DNA of 64,000 nucleotides from Marsupella aquatica (lineage: Eukaryota; Marchantiophyta). How positions within the stretch are numbered: the first letter of the stretch is position 1; every line of letters starts with the position of its first letter. The translations under genes were made by a program, and so were the position numbers. Under the pieces are notes generated by a model, which was not told where the DNA came from, ran no database searches, and saw nothing but the letters and a program-made list of their open reading frames with translations. Shown here piece by piece: positions 10,524 to 23,242 of this stretch. The stretch is from the NCBI GenBank assembly GCA_973895155.1, contig OZ316895.1, positions 1,550,001 to 1,614,000 of the forward strand. Reading direction: 5' to 3'.

Positions 10524-13290
10524 GGGTTCAAAGTTCAGACCTCACCAGCTTCTATGGAAAAGGAAGCAACAATGTCCACAACACCACACACGCTCATTAC
10601 ATGTAATCATAGCAACGGCTTTTGTAGTGACTTATTGTTAGTACTGTAACTCGTTGGAGGGCAGGATTGCTCATTCAAAGCTCCATCGTTCGAGGAAAAA
10701 GTGCGTGCAACCAAGTCGAGGTTCATGTTGCGGCGGTAAAACGAAGTAATAAGTTACAGCCGTAGGAGGCTGTGAGCACGTACGTGGCATGGCCGCAGTC
10801 TCAAAGTGTTTTCTCCTCCATATCCAAATTGCTGAGTTATGCTGGGTAGCGGTAACGTACTGTCAAACAGGACTGCTGTACTTTAGTATGCCATCTTTTC
10901 GTGTTCGAGGATCTGATGCCCGTGTTGCTTTTCCTAACGTGATAGAGCGCTCGATCGTATGTAACGATTTATCAGTGAGCTCTTAAAAACTTCGGTGCAA
11001 CGTGATGCAACTGCGAATCACTTACAATATGAGTATGCTGGAACATCCGAATTACTCGTGGAGACAATGGGGGCAACAGTTTCTACTACCCACCAGAGAG
11101 CTCAAGAGATCGAAGCTTATACGGAATACTCTTGAGGAATATTTCTGGATCAAATCCAAACATGAAAATTGAGTGCTCTTCTCACTCACACTCTCGGCTC
11201 TATAGTAATGAAGTGCTGTTGTGTAGTAGCAATGCTTTGAGAACCGTCATGACAGGATAATCAAACCGTTGCGTTCACTGAGATTCTAAGTATTGTCAAA
11301 CTTCAATCTTTTTGGTGATCCAAGTATCGCGTGCGTGAAACATTCACTTGGAATAATACTGTCATGTCGTCTGTGATCGATGTAATGGGAGTTGTCCTGT
11401 GAGGCACCGTCCTTTACATTGTTGCTTTTGAATCGACTTTTTTAAGAGGTATATGCCCCCCTTTTGGTTTCTAACCCTTTGAGAATTGAGACCTACGAAT
11501 TTCAAAAGAAGAGTGTTTGGTTCTTTCCAACCAACCTAAGATAGCCAAATTTCATTGAGAATTGAGACCTCCAAATTTCGAAAAAGGAGGTTATGGTTTC
11601 TTGTCACATTCTCATCTGTACTATTTGAGCAGAAAACACAGGGTTTTGCTCCGACCAGTCCATGCAAATGTATATCCGAGCATTCTGGCAAAAGTGGCTT
11701 GGGCTTTTGATTATAGGAACTATGCGGAGATTGTAGGTCGCATCTCAAATTTCCAGCAGCCATCGATGATCTTGAAGTGGACGAGAATAGAGATGGATTG
11801 ATTTAGTGCTTCAAGCATCAGTTTTATCGATCTGGTGGGGGTCAGAAAGGTAGCCAGAGCATGAAAGCTTGTCAAAGCATTGAAGAATTCTTGATGCAGG
11901 TACAATGGCAAATGACAGAAAAGAAGTGGCAGCACCTTAGTTGGATGCAACGAAAGCAAACATTCCAGCTCAAGATAAACCAAGGAATTATCTTCTCGGC
12001 ACCGAGCTCTTTGATTTGCACAGAATGTGGACCCATAAACGGTGATCCAGACATAGACGGACATGTAACGGTTAACTATGGTTGCCTTGCAAAACTGTCA
12101 GCAACGTCGACGATCAATTCTAAACCGAAACACTCAAACCAATATAGCGTCTTACAAGCAAGACTTTCAGCAGCAGAAACTGAGTGATAATTGATTCGAA
12201 AGCAGTGCAGTGCACTGAGCACCTCACAAGCACGATAGGAACATTGAGGATTGATTCTGAACTGAACCACTTCTAAACTTTAACACTCAAAGAAACGTCT
12301 ACTCTTGCAGTCAACTATGGAGAAGAGATCCTACAGCTTTCAACGCCTCCAATAGCTTCTCTCCCGCGTGGTACCCTCCCCTAAACCCAATATGGTTAGC
12401 ACACATTCTCAGTGTAATTTCTTCAGGAACGGCCGAGTGGCTATTTGAATTGACAACTGGCTGCGACAGGTCTCCAATCTTTACAGGTCATTTTATGGGT
12501 CACAGAAATGTAATCAGTGTCATCCTAGAAAGTTCAGAGGTTCAGGACGGGCATGGGGGTTGCAGCAGTCCATGGGAGCTCGCCGTCCAAAGTCATGGTC
12601 CATCCAAGCTTGAGTTTCCTAGTTTAGTTTAGGTACCAGTTAAACTTACAGGGTGTTCGTTGCCATTTTTATGAAACTCTAAAAGTCTCTTTATCCTTGG
12701 GAATCCTGGACCTTAATTAGTGGACCAGTGGTGACAATTTTTATGGGATAGTCAACTAATGTACAGAAATTATGCAATAGCTCATTTTAAGCAACTTAGG
12801 ATGGTGACATTCTCAGGATGGCTTTCCAAGATGTGCCCACTGCTTTACCCTGGGAAATTCTATCTTGTATGTAAGGAAGGATGGGAAGAGGGCGTGCCCC
12901 AGTGCTTCGGCACATGGAGCTTCGATGCGGCTGTACCCCTTCCACTAACTAGGGAAATCATTGCTCCGTTCATTTCAACCACATGAGACAAATGACATAA
13001 TGGTTAGACCAGAAACTATGTTTTGTTGGGTCCTTCTCGACTTCATGCTTCACATATGGTTTGTGGGCTGACACATTGCAGCTGACGAGATTCCCACGGG
13101 ATCGAGCTTTCAAGTTCGGAATCCAAAAAAGATACCACTGATTAGGCGCAGTAAATCAGCTGTAATTGACTTTGTTGCTGGGTCTGAATCCATGATTGGG
13201 TGATAAGCCTGCTGTCCTAAAAGGTCACTGGTTAGAAATGTAGCTGCTCGTGTAGCTGTAACAGATCCAGATCGAGCGAAACTGAGTACG
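10524..13290. other. gene-free DNA
   Basis: Several frames of 60-114 codons overlap on both strands at 11.5-12.3 kb with no domains. A motif TTGAGAATTGAGACCT is repeated near 11480 and 11549. Nothing else is supported. Confidence 0.45.
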
Positions 13291-13301
13291 TTGAACATAG
13301 G

Positions 13302-13587
13302 ATAAATATATAACTTGGTAGTCGTCTCATCTCTACAGTGCTGCTGTCTACTTGGCTACAATGGCGACTTCCCTTCAATGCATCGCTTCGAGATCTTTCG
13401 ACTACTGCTGGTACAGGGCCTACCGAGCACATGATGTGCGTGGTCGTGTTGACGGTCGCTTCAACCCACACTTCCTCTTTGGCGTGAACAGAGAATTCGA
13501 GCAGGTAATTAAGATGCGATATGCAATGATCCTGGATAATGCGATCTCCATCGAGACCCAGGAGTTTTCTTCTTTCATCGGACAAAG
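13302..13587 (+). other. TATA-like box followed by a candidate orphan first exon
   Basis: A TATA-like stretch ATAAATATATAAC at about 13302-13314 lies about 50 bp before an ATG in good context (CTACAATGGCG) at 13361. The frame stays open for 75 codons and meets a consensus donor AAAG|GTAAGG at 13587/13588. The product begins MATSLQ and ends near SSFIGQ, and I recognise no family. I see no downstream exon to join before the WAT1-like promoter at 13.8 kb. It could be an upstream leader exon, a gene remnant or chance. The opposite strand is open for 178 codons over the same bases, which weakens the coding case. Confidence 0.25.
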
Positions 13588-13791
13588 GTAAGGGTCTGCT
13601 CCTGAGTGTACATAATTTCCAGAGAAAAAAGTAGCCTTTGAGGGTTAAAAGCAGGGCGAGTGAAAGATCTCGATCACCAGTCTCGTGCCGAGTTGGGGGT
13701 ACGATCGAGGGGGATCCAGGAGCACGAAAACTCGAGTATATTAGCCTACGAGTTGCCTGGCTGGTCATTGGTGGCCTGGAAGGGGGCTCGG

Positions 13792-13799
13792 TATAAATA
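13792..13799 (+). promoter_or_regulatory. TATA box of the WAT1-like pseudogene
   Basis: TATAAATA sits 159 bp upstream of the former start codon at 13958, with an ATTGG (reverse CCAAT) motif about 27 bp further upstream. The spacing suits a leader of about 130 bases. This is likely the old core promoter; whether it still fires is unknown. Confidence 0.6.
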
Positions 13800-16700
13800 C
13801 AGGTTATTCGACCTCGTCTGAAGAAAACCGGCGTCTGATTTACGTATGCGATCTCGATCTGATGATCGTATCAATTATTTCGGTGGCGCTTCTGGAGAAT
13901 TGAAGCAGTCTATTGACTGACTTGCCGAGTGTTAATTAGTAGCGGTGGGGATTCAAAATGGGGCACACGACAAATGTAAATCTGGTCGGATATAATGGAA
14001 ACGATTCTAAAGAGTCGGAGGGTCCGAAATTTGTAATGGAGGCCCAACGGAGAACCAGCTCAAGGCGAACTGTACACGTGCATATATGTAGTTCTTTTGG
14101 TGCTGCAGGCGGGCTATGCTGGACATCAGGTGCTCAGCAGAGTTGCCCTTACAAGTGGACTCAGTCAGTTTGTGTACACCATCTATCGGAACGGAATTGC
14201 ATTGGTGCGATGGCCCCCTTTGCCTACGTTCTTGAGAATTAAGCAACCAATTCATGCAAATTCTAGAGTACTTCAGCAGTATTTGCAGGGCAGCGGCATT
14301 TGAGTGTATTGATCACTAGCTAGATCCGCAAAGAATGGACATCCAGTGTCCGAGAAGAAGTAAGCATGTCCTCGTGCTTTTCACGATTCGCAGGCCCTTA
14401 GCTCGTACCGCTCTCCGTCTGACTTGCAGGAAGGACAGGCCCCTATGACTCTGAAGCTGCTCTCCAAATTCTTTCTGCTTGCTGTTACTGGGTACTTAAG
14501 AAGACAAATCTGTCCTTTCTTGTGCTCCTTGCAGTTTCTTGTGTGATGCCCTCCATCGCTGTTCTCGTTGCTAGCTTTATTCCGTTTTAGTGGTTTTGTT
14601 GAAATTCAGTTTATGATTCAAGCAGTGAACTCTGTCAAGGAGAAAAAAAAAATCTTAGTCCATACTTAAAGTAAGACTGTCGGGAAGACTGTCAACTACG
14701 GTAACTTAGGGTTCGAGTGGTGTTATTTCCATTGTATCGATTGAGCAGGATTGTCGGCAGCCAGCAACTTTTCCTCGTCGGATTGGCCTACACGTCGGCC
14801 ACATTCGCTGCTACAATGCAAAATGCCATTCCCATGTTCACGTTCCTTTTGGCATTGATGCTTGGGTAAGTGTCTAAAAAAGGCTCTCTGGATAACTCCC
14901 TTAATTTAGAGATTGATCTCCTAACCTTCACACTTCGCAACTAACTTCACGCATTCACACACAGTGCGGCAGCGCCATAAAGTGCTAGCTTGAAGAGAAC
15001 TGACGGTGACTCTTGTCAGCGTATCAACGTTTAGCCCAGCGCGCTTAAATCGATTATCGCACTTAAGTTTGGGCGTAAACTCGGGGCGACTCACCCGACC
15101 AAATTGGCCTGTCCTTTCTTCAAGGGAGGTTGAATAATAATTATTAATGCTATAACTTGAGGACCTGGACTTTCCGAGCTCGAAATAGCTTACATGGCTC
15201 AAAATTTGCCAGAGGCCTATCCAGCTGTCGGTCGTGAGTGTATGCGAGCTACCCTAAATGCACCTGGAAGTCACTTTTCTCAAGAATTAATCGAATACAA
15301 ACATTTTCATCATCAATTTCTGAGCAGGTCATTTTATTCAGTGGTTTACGCTCAATTTGTCTTGGATGGTATCCGAAAGAAAAATCATTCAAACTGTATA
15401 CTCCGTGACAACTCACATTACTTGGAGATGAGATGTGGTATAATGCTAAGAACATAGGTAGATAACGTGGAGCCAGCTGCCAGTTGAAGTTTGCCTGGGA
15501 TTTGCCTGGGATCTTGCTTGTGTGCAAACTTGTTCGTTTTGATTCGTATCATTCAATTAGTTGGTATAGTCAGTTACATCAAGCATTGCATCCTTCAACC
15601 AGAATGATGGACAATCTTGTACCGCATTAGTCTTAGATACATGCCCGGATACATGGCTGTAGAACACCTCACGCCTGACTGAATGATGTTGACATTGAAC
15701 ATGTCACAGGCTTGAGAAGGTGCGAGTCCGTAGATTGGATGGGAAAGCGAAACTTCTCGGCACTATAGCGTGCGTCTCAGGTGCTGTGCTGATGTCTGTG
15801 TGCAAGGGCCCTGCAGTGATCGAGGGCTGGGCTCAAGAAGACCGAGAGACAAATGACATTAAGCTCAAAAGTATACTGGGCCACACTCTCGGATCGCATG
15901 CCCTCCGGTTGGGAATCGACATGTATCGATTGGGAGGCCTCTGTCTTCTCGCAAACTGCATGTCCTGGGCTGCCTACTTCATTATGCTGGCATGTCTCTT
16001 TCTAGGGCATTCGTTCTACTTTCAACTACTTTCTTCCTTTCGAGTCTGCAGAATGATGTTCGCTGGTGCATGTTTGGAACATAACTCACCTATGCCCTGG
16101 AGTTTACTCGTTTCGCTTGAGACTCCCCGAAGCCAGTGGAGGGACATCCCTAAGACTGTGGGCTAGCCAATGCTGTCACCCCAAACGAGCTTCCCATTTG
16201 CTGAGATACTGAAACAATGAAGGCAAAGTGTTGGCAAACTCAACAAAGTCTGAGTCATCCAAACACCCCAAATTTATCTTCATCCCCTCAAACTATTGCC
16301 GCTGCAGCAAAGCGCGTAAAGCGGCCCAATATATACCTTTAAACTTGCGTAAATGAACAAATGGATCATATCAAGGTCAAGTCTCTACATAAAACTTGGA
16401 ATCAAGATTGAAGGGCTCAGTGAAGTGTCGATCACTTGGTTCAGCCAATCCCATGATCTTACGGTCAATCCGAGCAATTTTGTTCTGGATAAGAAATGTG
16501 AGAAAGTGGGATATGTGATAGTTTGCTTCAGGCAATAAATTTCACTACCTGTCCAGGCATTAGATCTAACTGTGAAGTCTTGGTCGTTCATTGTATGCAG
16601 GCACCAGTTGTGGAAGCCAGTCCAACGCCGCTGACGATCACAACCTGAATGTACTTTTTCGGTTCCTTTCAAGTCGGATTCCTCATGCTGGTATTCACGG

Positions 16701-17047
16701 GTGGAAAGGTCACCTAGCTCTAGAGTGGGGGCCTCAACTCATCAGTATCATTTACGCTGTAAGTTGCAACGTGCCTAAACCTGCATGGCTGCACGCTACA
16801 CTCGTTCTCTCTTAAGATTTGGAAGTAAGATTTGGAAGTAGTGATCGATGTATCGAATAACCGTTCAACGCTTGCAAGGTTCAAACCAGTGTGGACTTGT
16901 CATGTTCTGTCTACAATAATTTACGGCAGAGTTAGCAGACTCGCATCATTATTGACTAAACGGCGGGTCGAGACCTCAGTCATTACACTGACAATCTCAG
17001 GAACCATCGTTTTCTATCAGGAGTTTACTGTCTCAGTGGTCTAGGAG

Positions 17048-18875
17048 ATTCAGGGAGACTAGTCCCTGCATTGTCATTCAATGCACCTCGATTCTCTCCC
17101 AAAGCCCACCGGAATACTCTCTCCATTTTTTTTTGTCTCACTGCAGTTTCAGGCCAGCCCCATTTTTGGATCCAGGTTCAGTTTTGAGGAGGGCACAAAT
17201 TTTTGAGGAGTTCTAATGCTTGACGTTTTTAACTTATTCAAAAATGACATAAAACTATAATATCAATTTTTAAAATATCAATATATATTTTAAGATAAAA
17301 TATTAAATATTAAATGGTACTGAGTATGGAGAATTGACACATAGAAGTAGTGTGTGAGCTAGTGGTATTGGAGGTCAGTTGAGCCTACTAGGTGGTGTGT
17401 TCAAGGCACATGACAGGCAACTTTTCTTTTCTTTGATTGAGGGCATGGAAAGGAATGAAAGTTAGAGGGGCGGGGGTGTCTAATTGTATTTGAAAATGGA
17501 AATGGTAAATGAAATATATATGAGGGGTTCAAGTAATTTTGGAGATAGAAAAAATAACAAAGGAGACACCCATCAAAGCCAGGCATAAAAATTAAAATAA
17601 TGTCCAAACAAATTGGACTTGGGGATATGAACCAAGGATGCGCCATATAGCAGCAACAGAAAAGTTGAGGAGACATGATCACATAAAAAACCATTTATCT
17701 CCTAAATCATTCATGGTAAGCACACATCTAATTGTATAAGAAGCAAAACTTTATTCATGAAATTTGTTTTCAAATCAATAGAAAACCTAGAAGCCAATGG
17801 CAGTCTACCACCCTACAATTAATCACTCAATCACATATCTTTTCTACATACAAGGTTGGAAATAGTGTAAGTTGGCTACCCTGGAAAACAAGTCTACCAA
17901 AGGTGCTGTGCTTGACACATTTGTCAAGACACTCAAAGAATTAAGACCCATGATTGCACCAATTCCTTGCAAGCTTTAAAAAACCTGTCAATTGGAGCAC
18001 ACTTCTCAATCCTGGCCCTGTTGTCTTCTCTACCACACACTTTTGGACTCGCTTCATAGGGGCCTTCTGCTGGGTTGGTTTTTTGTGCCTTTTTCAAGGG
18101 GCTTTCTTTTGTCTTACTGGTTTCTCAGGTTGTTGCACAAGGCCTTTCTTCTCCTGTGAACACCACCTCTAATATTGTTTGCCTTTTGACTTCTAACCTC
18201 TTTTGTTGGCTTCTCACGCTAACCTCTTTTGTTGGATTCTTCCTAAAACTGAAAGCAACTACCCCACCAGGAACATGATTGGCACCTCACAACAATGGGC
18301 AGGTACAAGAAATTAACAAAATAGGTTAATTTATCTCCCTGGCTCTCATGGGTGTTTCCTTTGTTACTTTTGCTATCTCCAAATTACTTGAAACCCCCAT
18401 ATATATCTCATTTAACATTTCCATTTTCAAATACAATTAGACACCCTCGCCCCCTCATTCCTTTCCATGCCCTCAATCAAAGAAAAGAAAAGTTGCCCAT
18501 TGTGTGCCTTGAACACGCCACATCATAGTCTCAACTGACCTCCAATGCGACTAGGTCACCCACTACTTCTGTGCATCAATTCTCCATGCTCATTACCATT
18601 TAATCTTTTATAATTATTATTTTATTTTATATTAAGAAATATATTGATATTTTTAAAATTGATATTATAGTTTTACATTATTTGTGAATAAGTTAAAACC
18701 ATCAAACATTAGAATTCCTCAAAAATCTGTGTCCTCCTCAAAACTGAAAGGGGACCCAAAAATGGGGCTAGCCTGAAACTAAAGTGAGACACAAAAATGG
18801 AGAGAGTATTCCGGTGGACTATGGGGGAGAATCGAGGTGCATTGAATGACAATGCAGGGACTCGTCTCCCTGAAT
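17048..18875. mobile_element. 1828-bp non-autonomous DNA transposon with ~550-bp inverted repeats
   Basis: The left arm (17048 to about 17600) and right arm (about 18325 to 18875) are inverted copies over some 550 bp, with AT-rich indels. The outermost bases are ATTCAGGGAGAC on both sides. TCTAGGAG flanks the element directly at 17040-17047 and 18876-18883, an 8-bp target duplication. The centre (17.6-18.3 kb) has no transposase frame; the open frames inside are shadows of the arms. Each tip folds into two small stem-loops (CAGGGA/TCCCTG and GCATTG/CAATGC). Very long arms recall Mutator-like or foldback elements, but 8 bp is the hAT-type length, so the superfamily is open. It sits in intron 5 of the WAT1 pseudogene. 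Confidence 0.9.
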
Positions 18876-19225
18876 TCTAGGAGTCTAGCTCGCTAAAAAT
18901 TGTGCCAGTGACAGGCATAATTAGTCGTCTATTATCGACGTCATTACTCCTAGAAGCCAATCATCAACGTGTCGTCTTGGAGGTTAACACCAAATTGCAT
19001 TAAGGGCAACAGTATACATTATTGAGAACCCAGTTGTTATTGTTTAGTTGAGAGGTGGGACATTAGAGGGTGTGCTGTGAAAGTACTGTACCACAAGAAG
19101 ACCTTTGTGACAGAAGTCATAAATTGCTATCTTCTCACCCAATTCCCAACCAGCAAACCCTCTCGTCCTCACTTTTACTATTATACCCCGCCGATCCTAC
19201 AGGCCTGAGAGAACAGGCATAGCTG

Positions 19226-19353
19226 GTCTGTCTGAGGTAGACCTCACAAGCACCTACAGTTGGCAGAAGCTACAAAGAAAACAATTTGGGTCTGTCTGAG
19301 GTAGACCTCACGAGCACCTACAGTTGGCAGAAGCTACAAAGAAAACAATTTGG
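19226..19353. repeat. 64-bp tandem duplication
   Basis: Two nearly identical 64-bp units begin GTCTGTCTGAGGTAGACC at 19226 and 19290 (one A/G difference seen). They lie in the intron of the WAT1 pseudogene, downstream of the transposon. Confidence 0.9.
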
Positions 19354-19410
19354 TTGGACAGTTTAGTTAGTACTGAGATAAGATTGACACTAATAATTCT
19401 CAATTGTGAT

Positions 19411-19580
19411 AGCCAGAGTGTCTTATATCTAGTCACAAATAAGACTATGAACATAGCCAGAGTGTCTTATATCTAGTTGTAAATCAGACTATGAACAATA
19501 GTAAAGCACATCAATATCACTTATTTTGCAAGGCAATAGTAAAACACATCAATTATATGGTTATCATTTTGCAAGGCAAA
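19411..19580. repeat. two adjacent short tandem duplications
   Basis: Units beginning AGCCAGAGTGTCTTATATCT start at 19411 and 19455 (period 44). Directly after, units with CAATAGTAAARCACATCAAT and TTTTGCAAGGCAA repeat with a period of about 41. No gene content. Confidence 0.85.
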
Positions 19581-20955
19581 CAATGTCTGATAAATTGATT
19601 GTCTGAGCTAGTCAAGATAGAATATAAATTCAATCCAACTGATGCATTTACCTAAATACTCCCATTGGAGAGATTCCCAAGACATAGTGTGACATTACAA
19701 GCTGGTTTTATCTTAGTATGGAACACAAATAGAGTGACCTAACATAGAGAGGCCCTCCTCAGGTGGCTTGAAGGAAACATACTGTACAAGAACCTCAAAC
19801 TATCTCTTCTAGCGTAAGTGAGTCAGCAACCGAGCTGGCAAGGCTCATGCATTATAACTTGTGTTGATGCGTGGTATAACTGTACTACAATCGGTTTTTG
19901 CAGGGGTTGGTATCCTCCGGGATTAACTTCTCACTTTAATCAAGGGCCATCCAACGAGGCGGGCCTCTTCTCGTCTCTCTCTACACGCCTCTCCAGAATG
20001 TCATTGCACGGCTATTCTTTCGGTTTTGCTACTAGGCGATTCATATTACTTGGGTAGGTACGATTCCAACATAATGGTGTTCCCCATGCACGTATAATTA
20101 ATAGACCTATATATATATATATCAGTAATCTCATGACTCTCGTCTCATGTAGTATGCATTGAAGTTTCTTTTGGGAAACTCTGGAATGGTTGTCAAAATG
20201 TATTGGTATATGGAAGGAACTCAATATGAGGAACAATATTGGGGTACACATTCACTATATTCATTGTCTACAAAGCTGAAGCATATTATGAAAAAAATTC
20301 TGATGAGCTTCTCAAGGCTTTGAGTTGAATCTTCTCTTGAACTATGTAACAAAGAAGGATTTGAAAAATTTCCCAAGGAGTGAGCCGACTAGAAGCTCGG
20401 TTCAGAAGTCGGGCATTGAGCTGATTTTTTTGGTGCTGTTTAATTGAAGGAATCGGAACAGTGTGCGGGATATACCTGGTAACGTGGGGACAAGTATTGA
20501 GCATTGGAAGCAAGATATTCTTGAAGCTGTGGGGCTAGAACGAGAATATACATCCGGGTCTACATCATCATAAGATCTCGTATCGCCTTCTTTTTCTGCC
20601 CCGACTGTTGGCCAGATGCGACTACGACAAAGAGGAGCAGCATGACCACTCTATTCCTATCCCTTCTACCTTCAAGCGTCGACCATCCTTTTATGACGAT
20701 GAGTTACATCCGGATTTTACCAAGTTATGACTTTACGAGCTTTCGGTGCACCATATAGAATTCTACGCAATGCTAAATTCATACGTGTCAGATCCAACAA
20801 GGACAGAAAGAAAAAATTGCGGGAACCACACCATGTTGTGAACTTGCTTGTAGATGATGAATGTAAATTGAATAAAATTGAAAATAAGCGATCATCAAAT
20901 TCCAGAGATTGAAGAGCAAAACCAGGAAAATTAGACTAGATTATAAATTCTTGTC

Positions 20956-21233
20956 CTTAGGGGGTTGACTATCAAAAATCATAGGAGCCACGTGCGATCC
21001 AAAATAGATATTTTTTATAAAAAGTAACTAAATTTTTAAAAGCATAGGAGGCAAAAGAAAGTATTATAAACTCATGTTTATAAAATATTCTCTAATATAT
21101 AATTTTTATAAAGTAAAATAGGTTATTAAGACTGAAAAAAGAATATTTTTGGAATATTGTTTTTAGAAATGTCTATTTATATTATGCTAGGATCCCACAT
21201 GGTACCCTAAAAACACACTTAGTTAACCCCGAG
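20956..21233. mobile_element. 278-bp MITE with 8-bp TSD
   Basis: TTCTTGTC flanks it directly at 20948-20955 and 21234-21241. The ends are CTTAGGGGGTTGACTA on the left and, read inwards on the other strand, CTCGGGGTTAACTAAG on the right. The interior is strongly AT-rich without a frame. The terminal pattern CTYRGGGG relates it to the elements at 9837, 22931 and 35391, although the interior differs. It was inserted about 225 bp downstream of the WAT1 pseudogene. Confidence 0.85.
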
Positions 21234-21241
21234 TTCTTGTC

Positions 21242-22922
21242 AAAGATGAATTAATTTGATAGTGGTTCAGGATTACTATATCTGACAATAAAAGCTAATA
21301 ATATACATAATTCTAAAACCCAAACACACGTGGCCACACATATAGGTGAGCTCGTGCTAGTCCAGTACTTGTCATCCTCAGGACTTAACAAAAAGGCTAA
21401 TTGATCAATTTTGGCAGGAATGGCAGTCCTCCATCAAGGATGTTGCCACTTCGGGCTGCATATAACCAAAGTGACCTGCTCATCAAATAGGTGTCTGATG
21501 TCAGCATAAAGATAACATGTCACCAACTCTCTTAGCATCTCTCACTCCAAGCACAAGTTAGTCTACCAAATTGTATCAATCACTCTTTAAAACTGAGTCC
21601 TTAGGATCAATAGATTCAATACCCCATCTCAAATCTGGAGAAACCTCAGGTAACCCTAATGCAATATGAAAATCTCCACAATCAATGTAGGATCATCTGC
21701 ATTAAACTCTGGAAGTATTGCAATAGATATCTCAATAGTAGATGGAAATAACCCTACAATAGAATCCCCACGGATGATGGAAGTACTATAACTAAAATGA
21801 GACATCTCATCATCATGTCTATCATCTAAACAGTATGCTATGCGTTGGATCTTGAAACCTGTTGAGTGGTGACCCAATCCAAGTAGTTGTGACATGATTA
21901 CAAAATCAAAACACCTACACCAACAATTTATAATGGAAAATGTTAGTCATTGTTGAAAATTTATTGAAAGTTAAAGCCAATCTGACATTGCAGTTCATTG
22001 TGCTAGACCATTACTAACAGCAAATTCCTCCCCACACACTAAATTTATAAAGTAAAATAGTGTACTTCATTATTTTTTATTTTAGGAAATGGTTATCTTA
22101 AGAATTGGTGTATTTCCAAAACATATTACATGATAGATGTCACAATTTTATTTAGTCCAATATAAAATGCCTTGAAAATTACATATATATATGCATACTT
22201 CATATAATGATATAATGCTAACCTTAGAGCAAGTTTGGATAGGCATGAGTAATATAAATTAGCACCCTAGAGTGATATGGGCAAAAAGTGAAGGCAGTTC
22301 ATGCACCAAAGTATTTCCTACAGAAAAAAATTTGAAAGCAAAATAGGTATGTTTATCTTCCAAATAAAAATTTTAGAAGTTAAAATATCCCTCAATATAT
22401 TGTCCCTCAAAAAATAAAATAGGTATGTTCCCCAAATAGCTAAGGAAAAATAGGGATATTTTAAATAGGCTAGGATTGCATGTGGTACTGGCATATGTAC
22501 ACTAGCTAGGTGAACCCCCAAGCCTTTGCACCAAAAGATAAGAAAAAGAATTCCTTCAAATAAATCTATTTTTGTGAGCTCATGAGCAAGAGATGAACCT
22601 GCACTGTCTAGCATGACAAACGGGAACTGACGCAGGATGGACCCCTCATTGAACCCAAACAAGCCAGAGGCGCAATAACGATGGGCACCCCAAAAAGCAA
22701 CGACAACAGACTCAAGATGGACCCCTCATGCAACCACAGCTGTGGCGGGTCTGGATTTGATCTTTTCCTAGATTCGTTTCCTAGACTCAATTTTCCAAGA
22801 ATTGATCGCAAAACAATTCATACTATGACCCCTCATGCAACCACAGGTACGGACAGGAAATCATTTCAAGTGTGTCCTAACCCCTTCATACTAGTTACCT
22901 TGTGAGAGTCAAGTGTCATCTG
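21242..22922. other. AT-rich intergenic DNA
   Basis: No gene recognised. The stretch 22455-22523 (GCTAGGAT, then GGTGAACCCCCAAG) resembles the right end of the element at 20956 and is probably a decayed relative. The motif GACCCCTCATGCAACCACAG occurs twice, near 22720 and 22830, and a partial third copy lies near 22638. Confidence 0.45.
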
Positions 22923-22930
22923 ATACCTAT

Positions 22931-23234
22931 CCCGGGGTCCTCACTTCTTTTCTTCCTACCCATCACGCGCGAATAAGGATAGGGTTTTTTTATTGGGTTT
23001 AGTGAAATACTTTTAAATTTTTGTTGAAGAACATTAGGGTTATTTTAATCCAATTTTGAGAGTTCTAACAATCATAGGGTTTTTTTAAATCAAATTTGGG
23101 AATATTCTTAGAATATTCCATTAAGTTCGTGGTAAAAAATTCCTAAAAAACTTTATTGACTTAACTTTTAGGGTGTTTATTCCCCCAAAACTTTGCGCGT
23201 GATATGGGACACCCCTTGGATTGAGGCCCCCGAG
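22931..23234 (+). mobile_element. 304-bp MITE, copy 1 of a two-copy family
   Basis: The left end is CCCGGGGTCCTCACTTCT; the right end, read inwards, is CTCGGGGGCCTCAATCC. Flanks ATACCTAT (22923-22930) and ATATCTAT (23235-23242) form an 8-bp target duplication with one mismatch. The interior matches the element at 35391-35693 over its whole length in opposite orientation. It has no reading frame. Confidence 0.9.
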
Positions 23235-23242
23235 ATATCTAT

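Larger units (their letters stand above)
13958..20730 (+). pseudogene. WAT1-related (UMAMIT) transporter pseudogene
   Basis: Dead paralogue of the intact gene at 50118-54214. Exons are recognisable at 13958-14238, 14430-14491, 14749-14865, 15710-15989, 16601-16758, 19904-20057 and about 20440-20730. Exons 3 and 4 keep the exact lengths of the live gene (117 and 280). Lesions: exon 1 has two frameshifts (near 14090 and 14205) and its donor GT is TT (14239-14240); exon 2 has lost one base; the exon 4 donor is GC; exon 5 has an in-frame TGA at about 16646 and has lost one base; exon 6 has TAA in place of a Gln codon, a Trp changed to Arg and a net gain of two bases; the exon 7 acceptor is gone and its frame is broken, although its tail still matches the live protein (EEQH, KRRPSF). 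A 1.83-kb transposon lies in the intron before exon 6. The live family exports amino acids or auxin-related compounds across membranes; this copy cannot encode such a protein. Confidence 0.93.

Noticed and set aside
13232-13768. 178-codon minus frame opposite the candidate orphan exon
   Set aside because: No domain; the plus strand has better gene signals (TATA, start context, donor), so this is more likely its shadow.
17401-18278. Hydrophobic open frames inside the 1.83-kb transposon
   Set aside because: They follow the AT-rich arms and centre, have no transposase motif and mirror one another in the inverted repeats.
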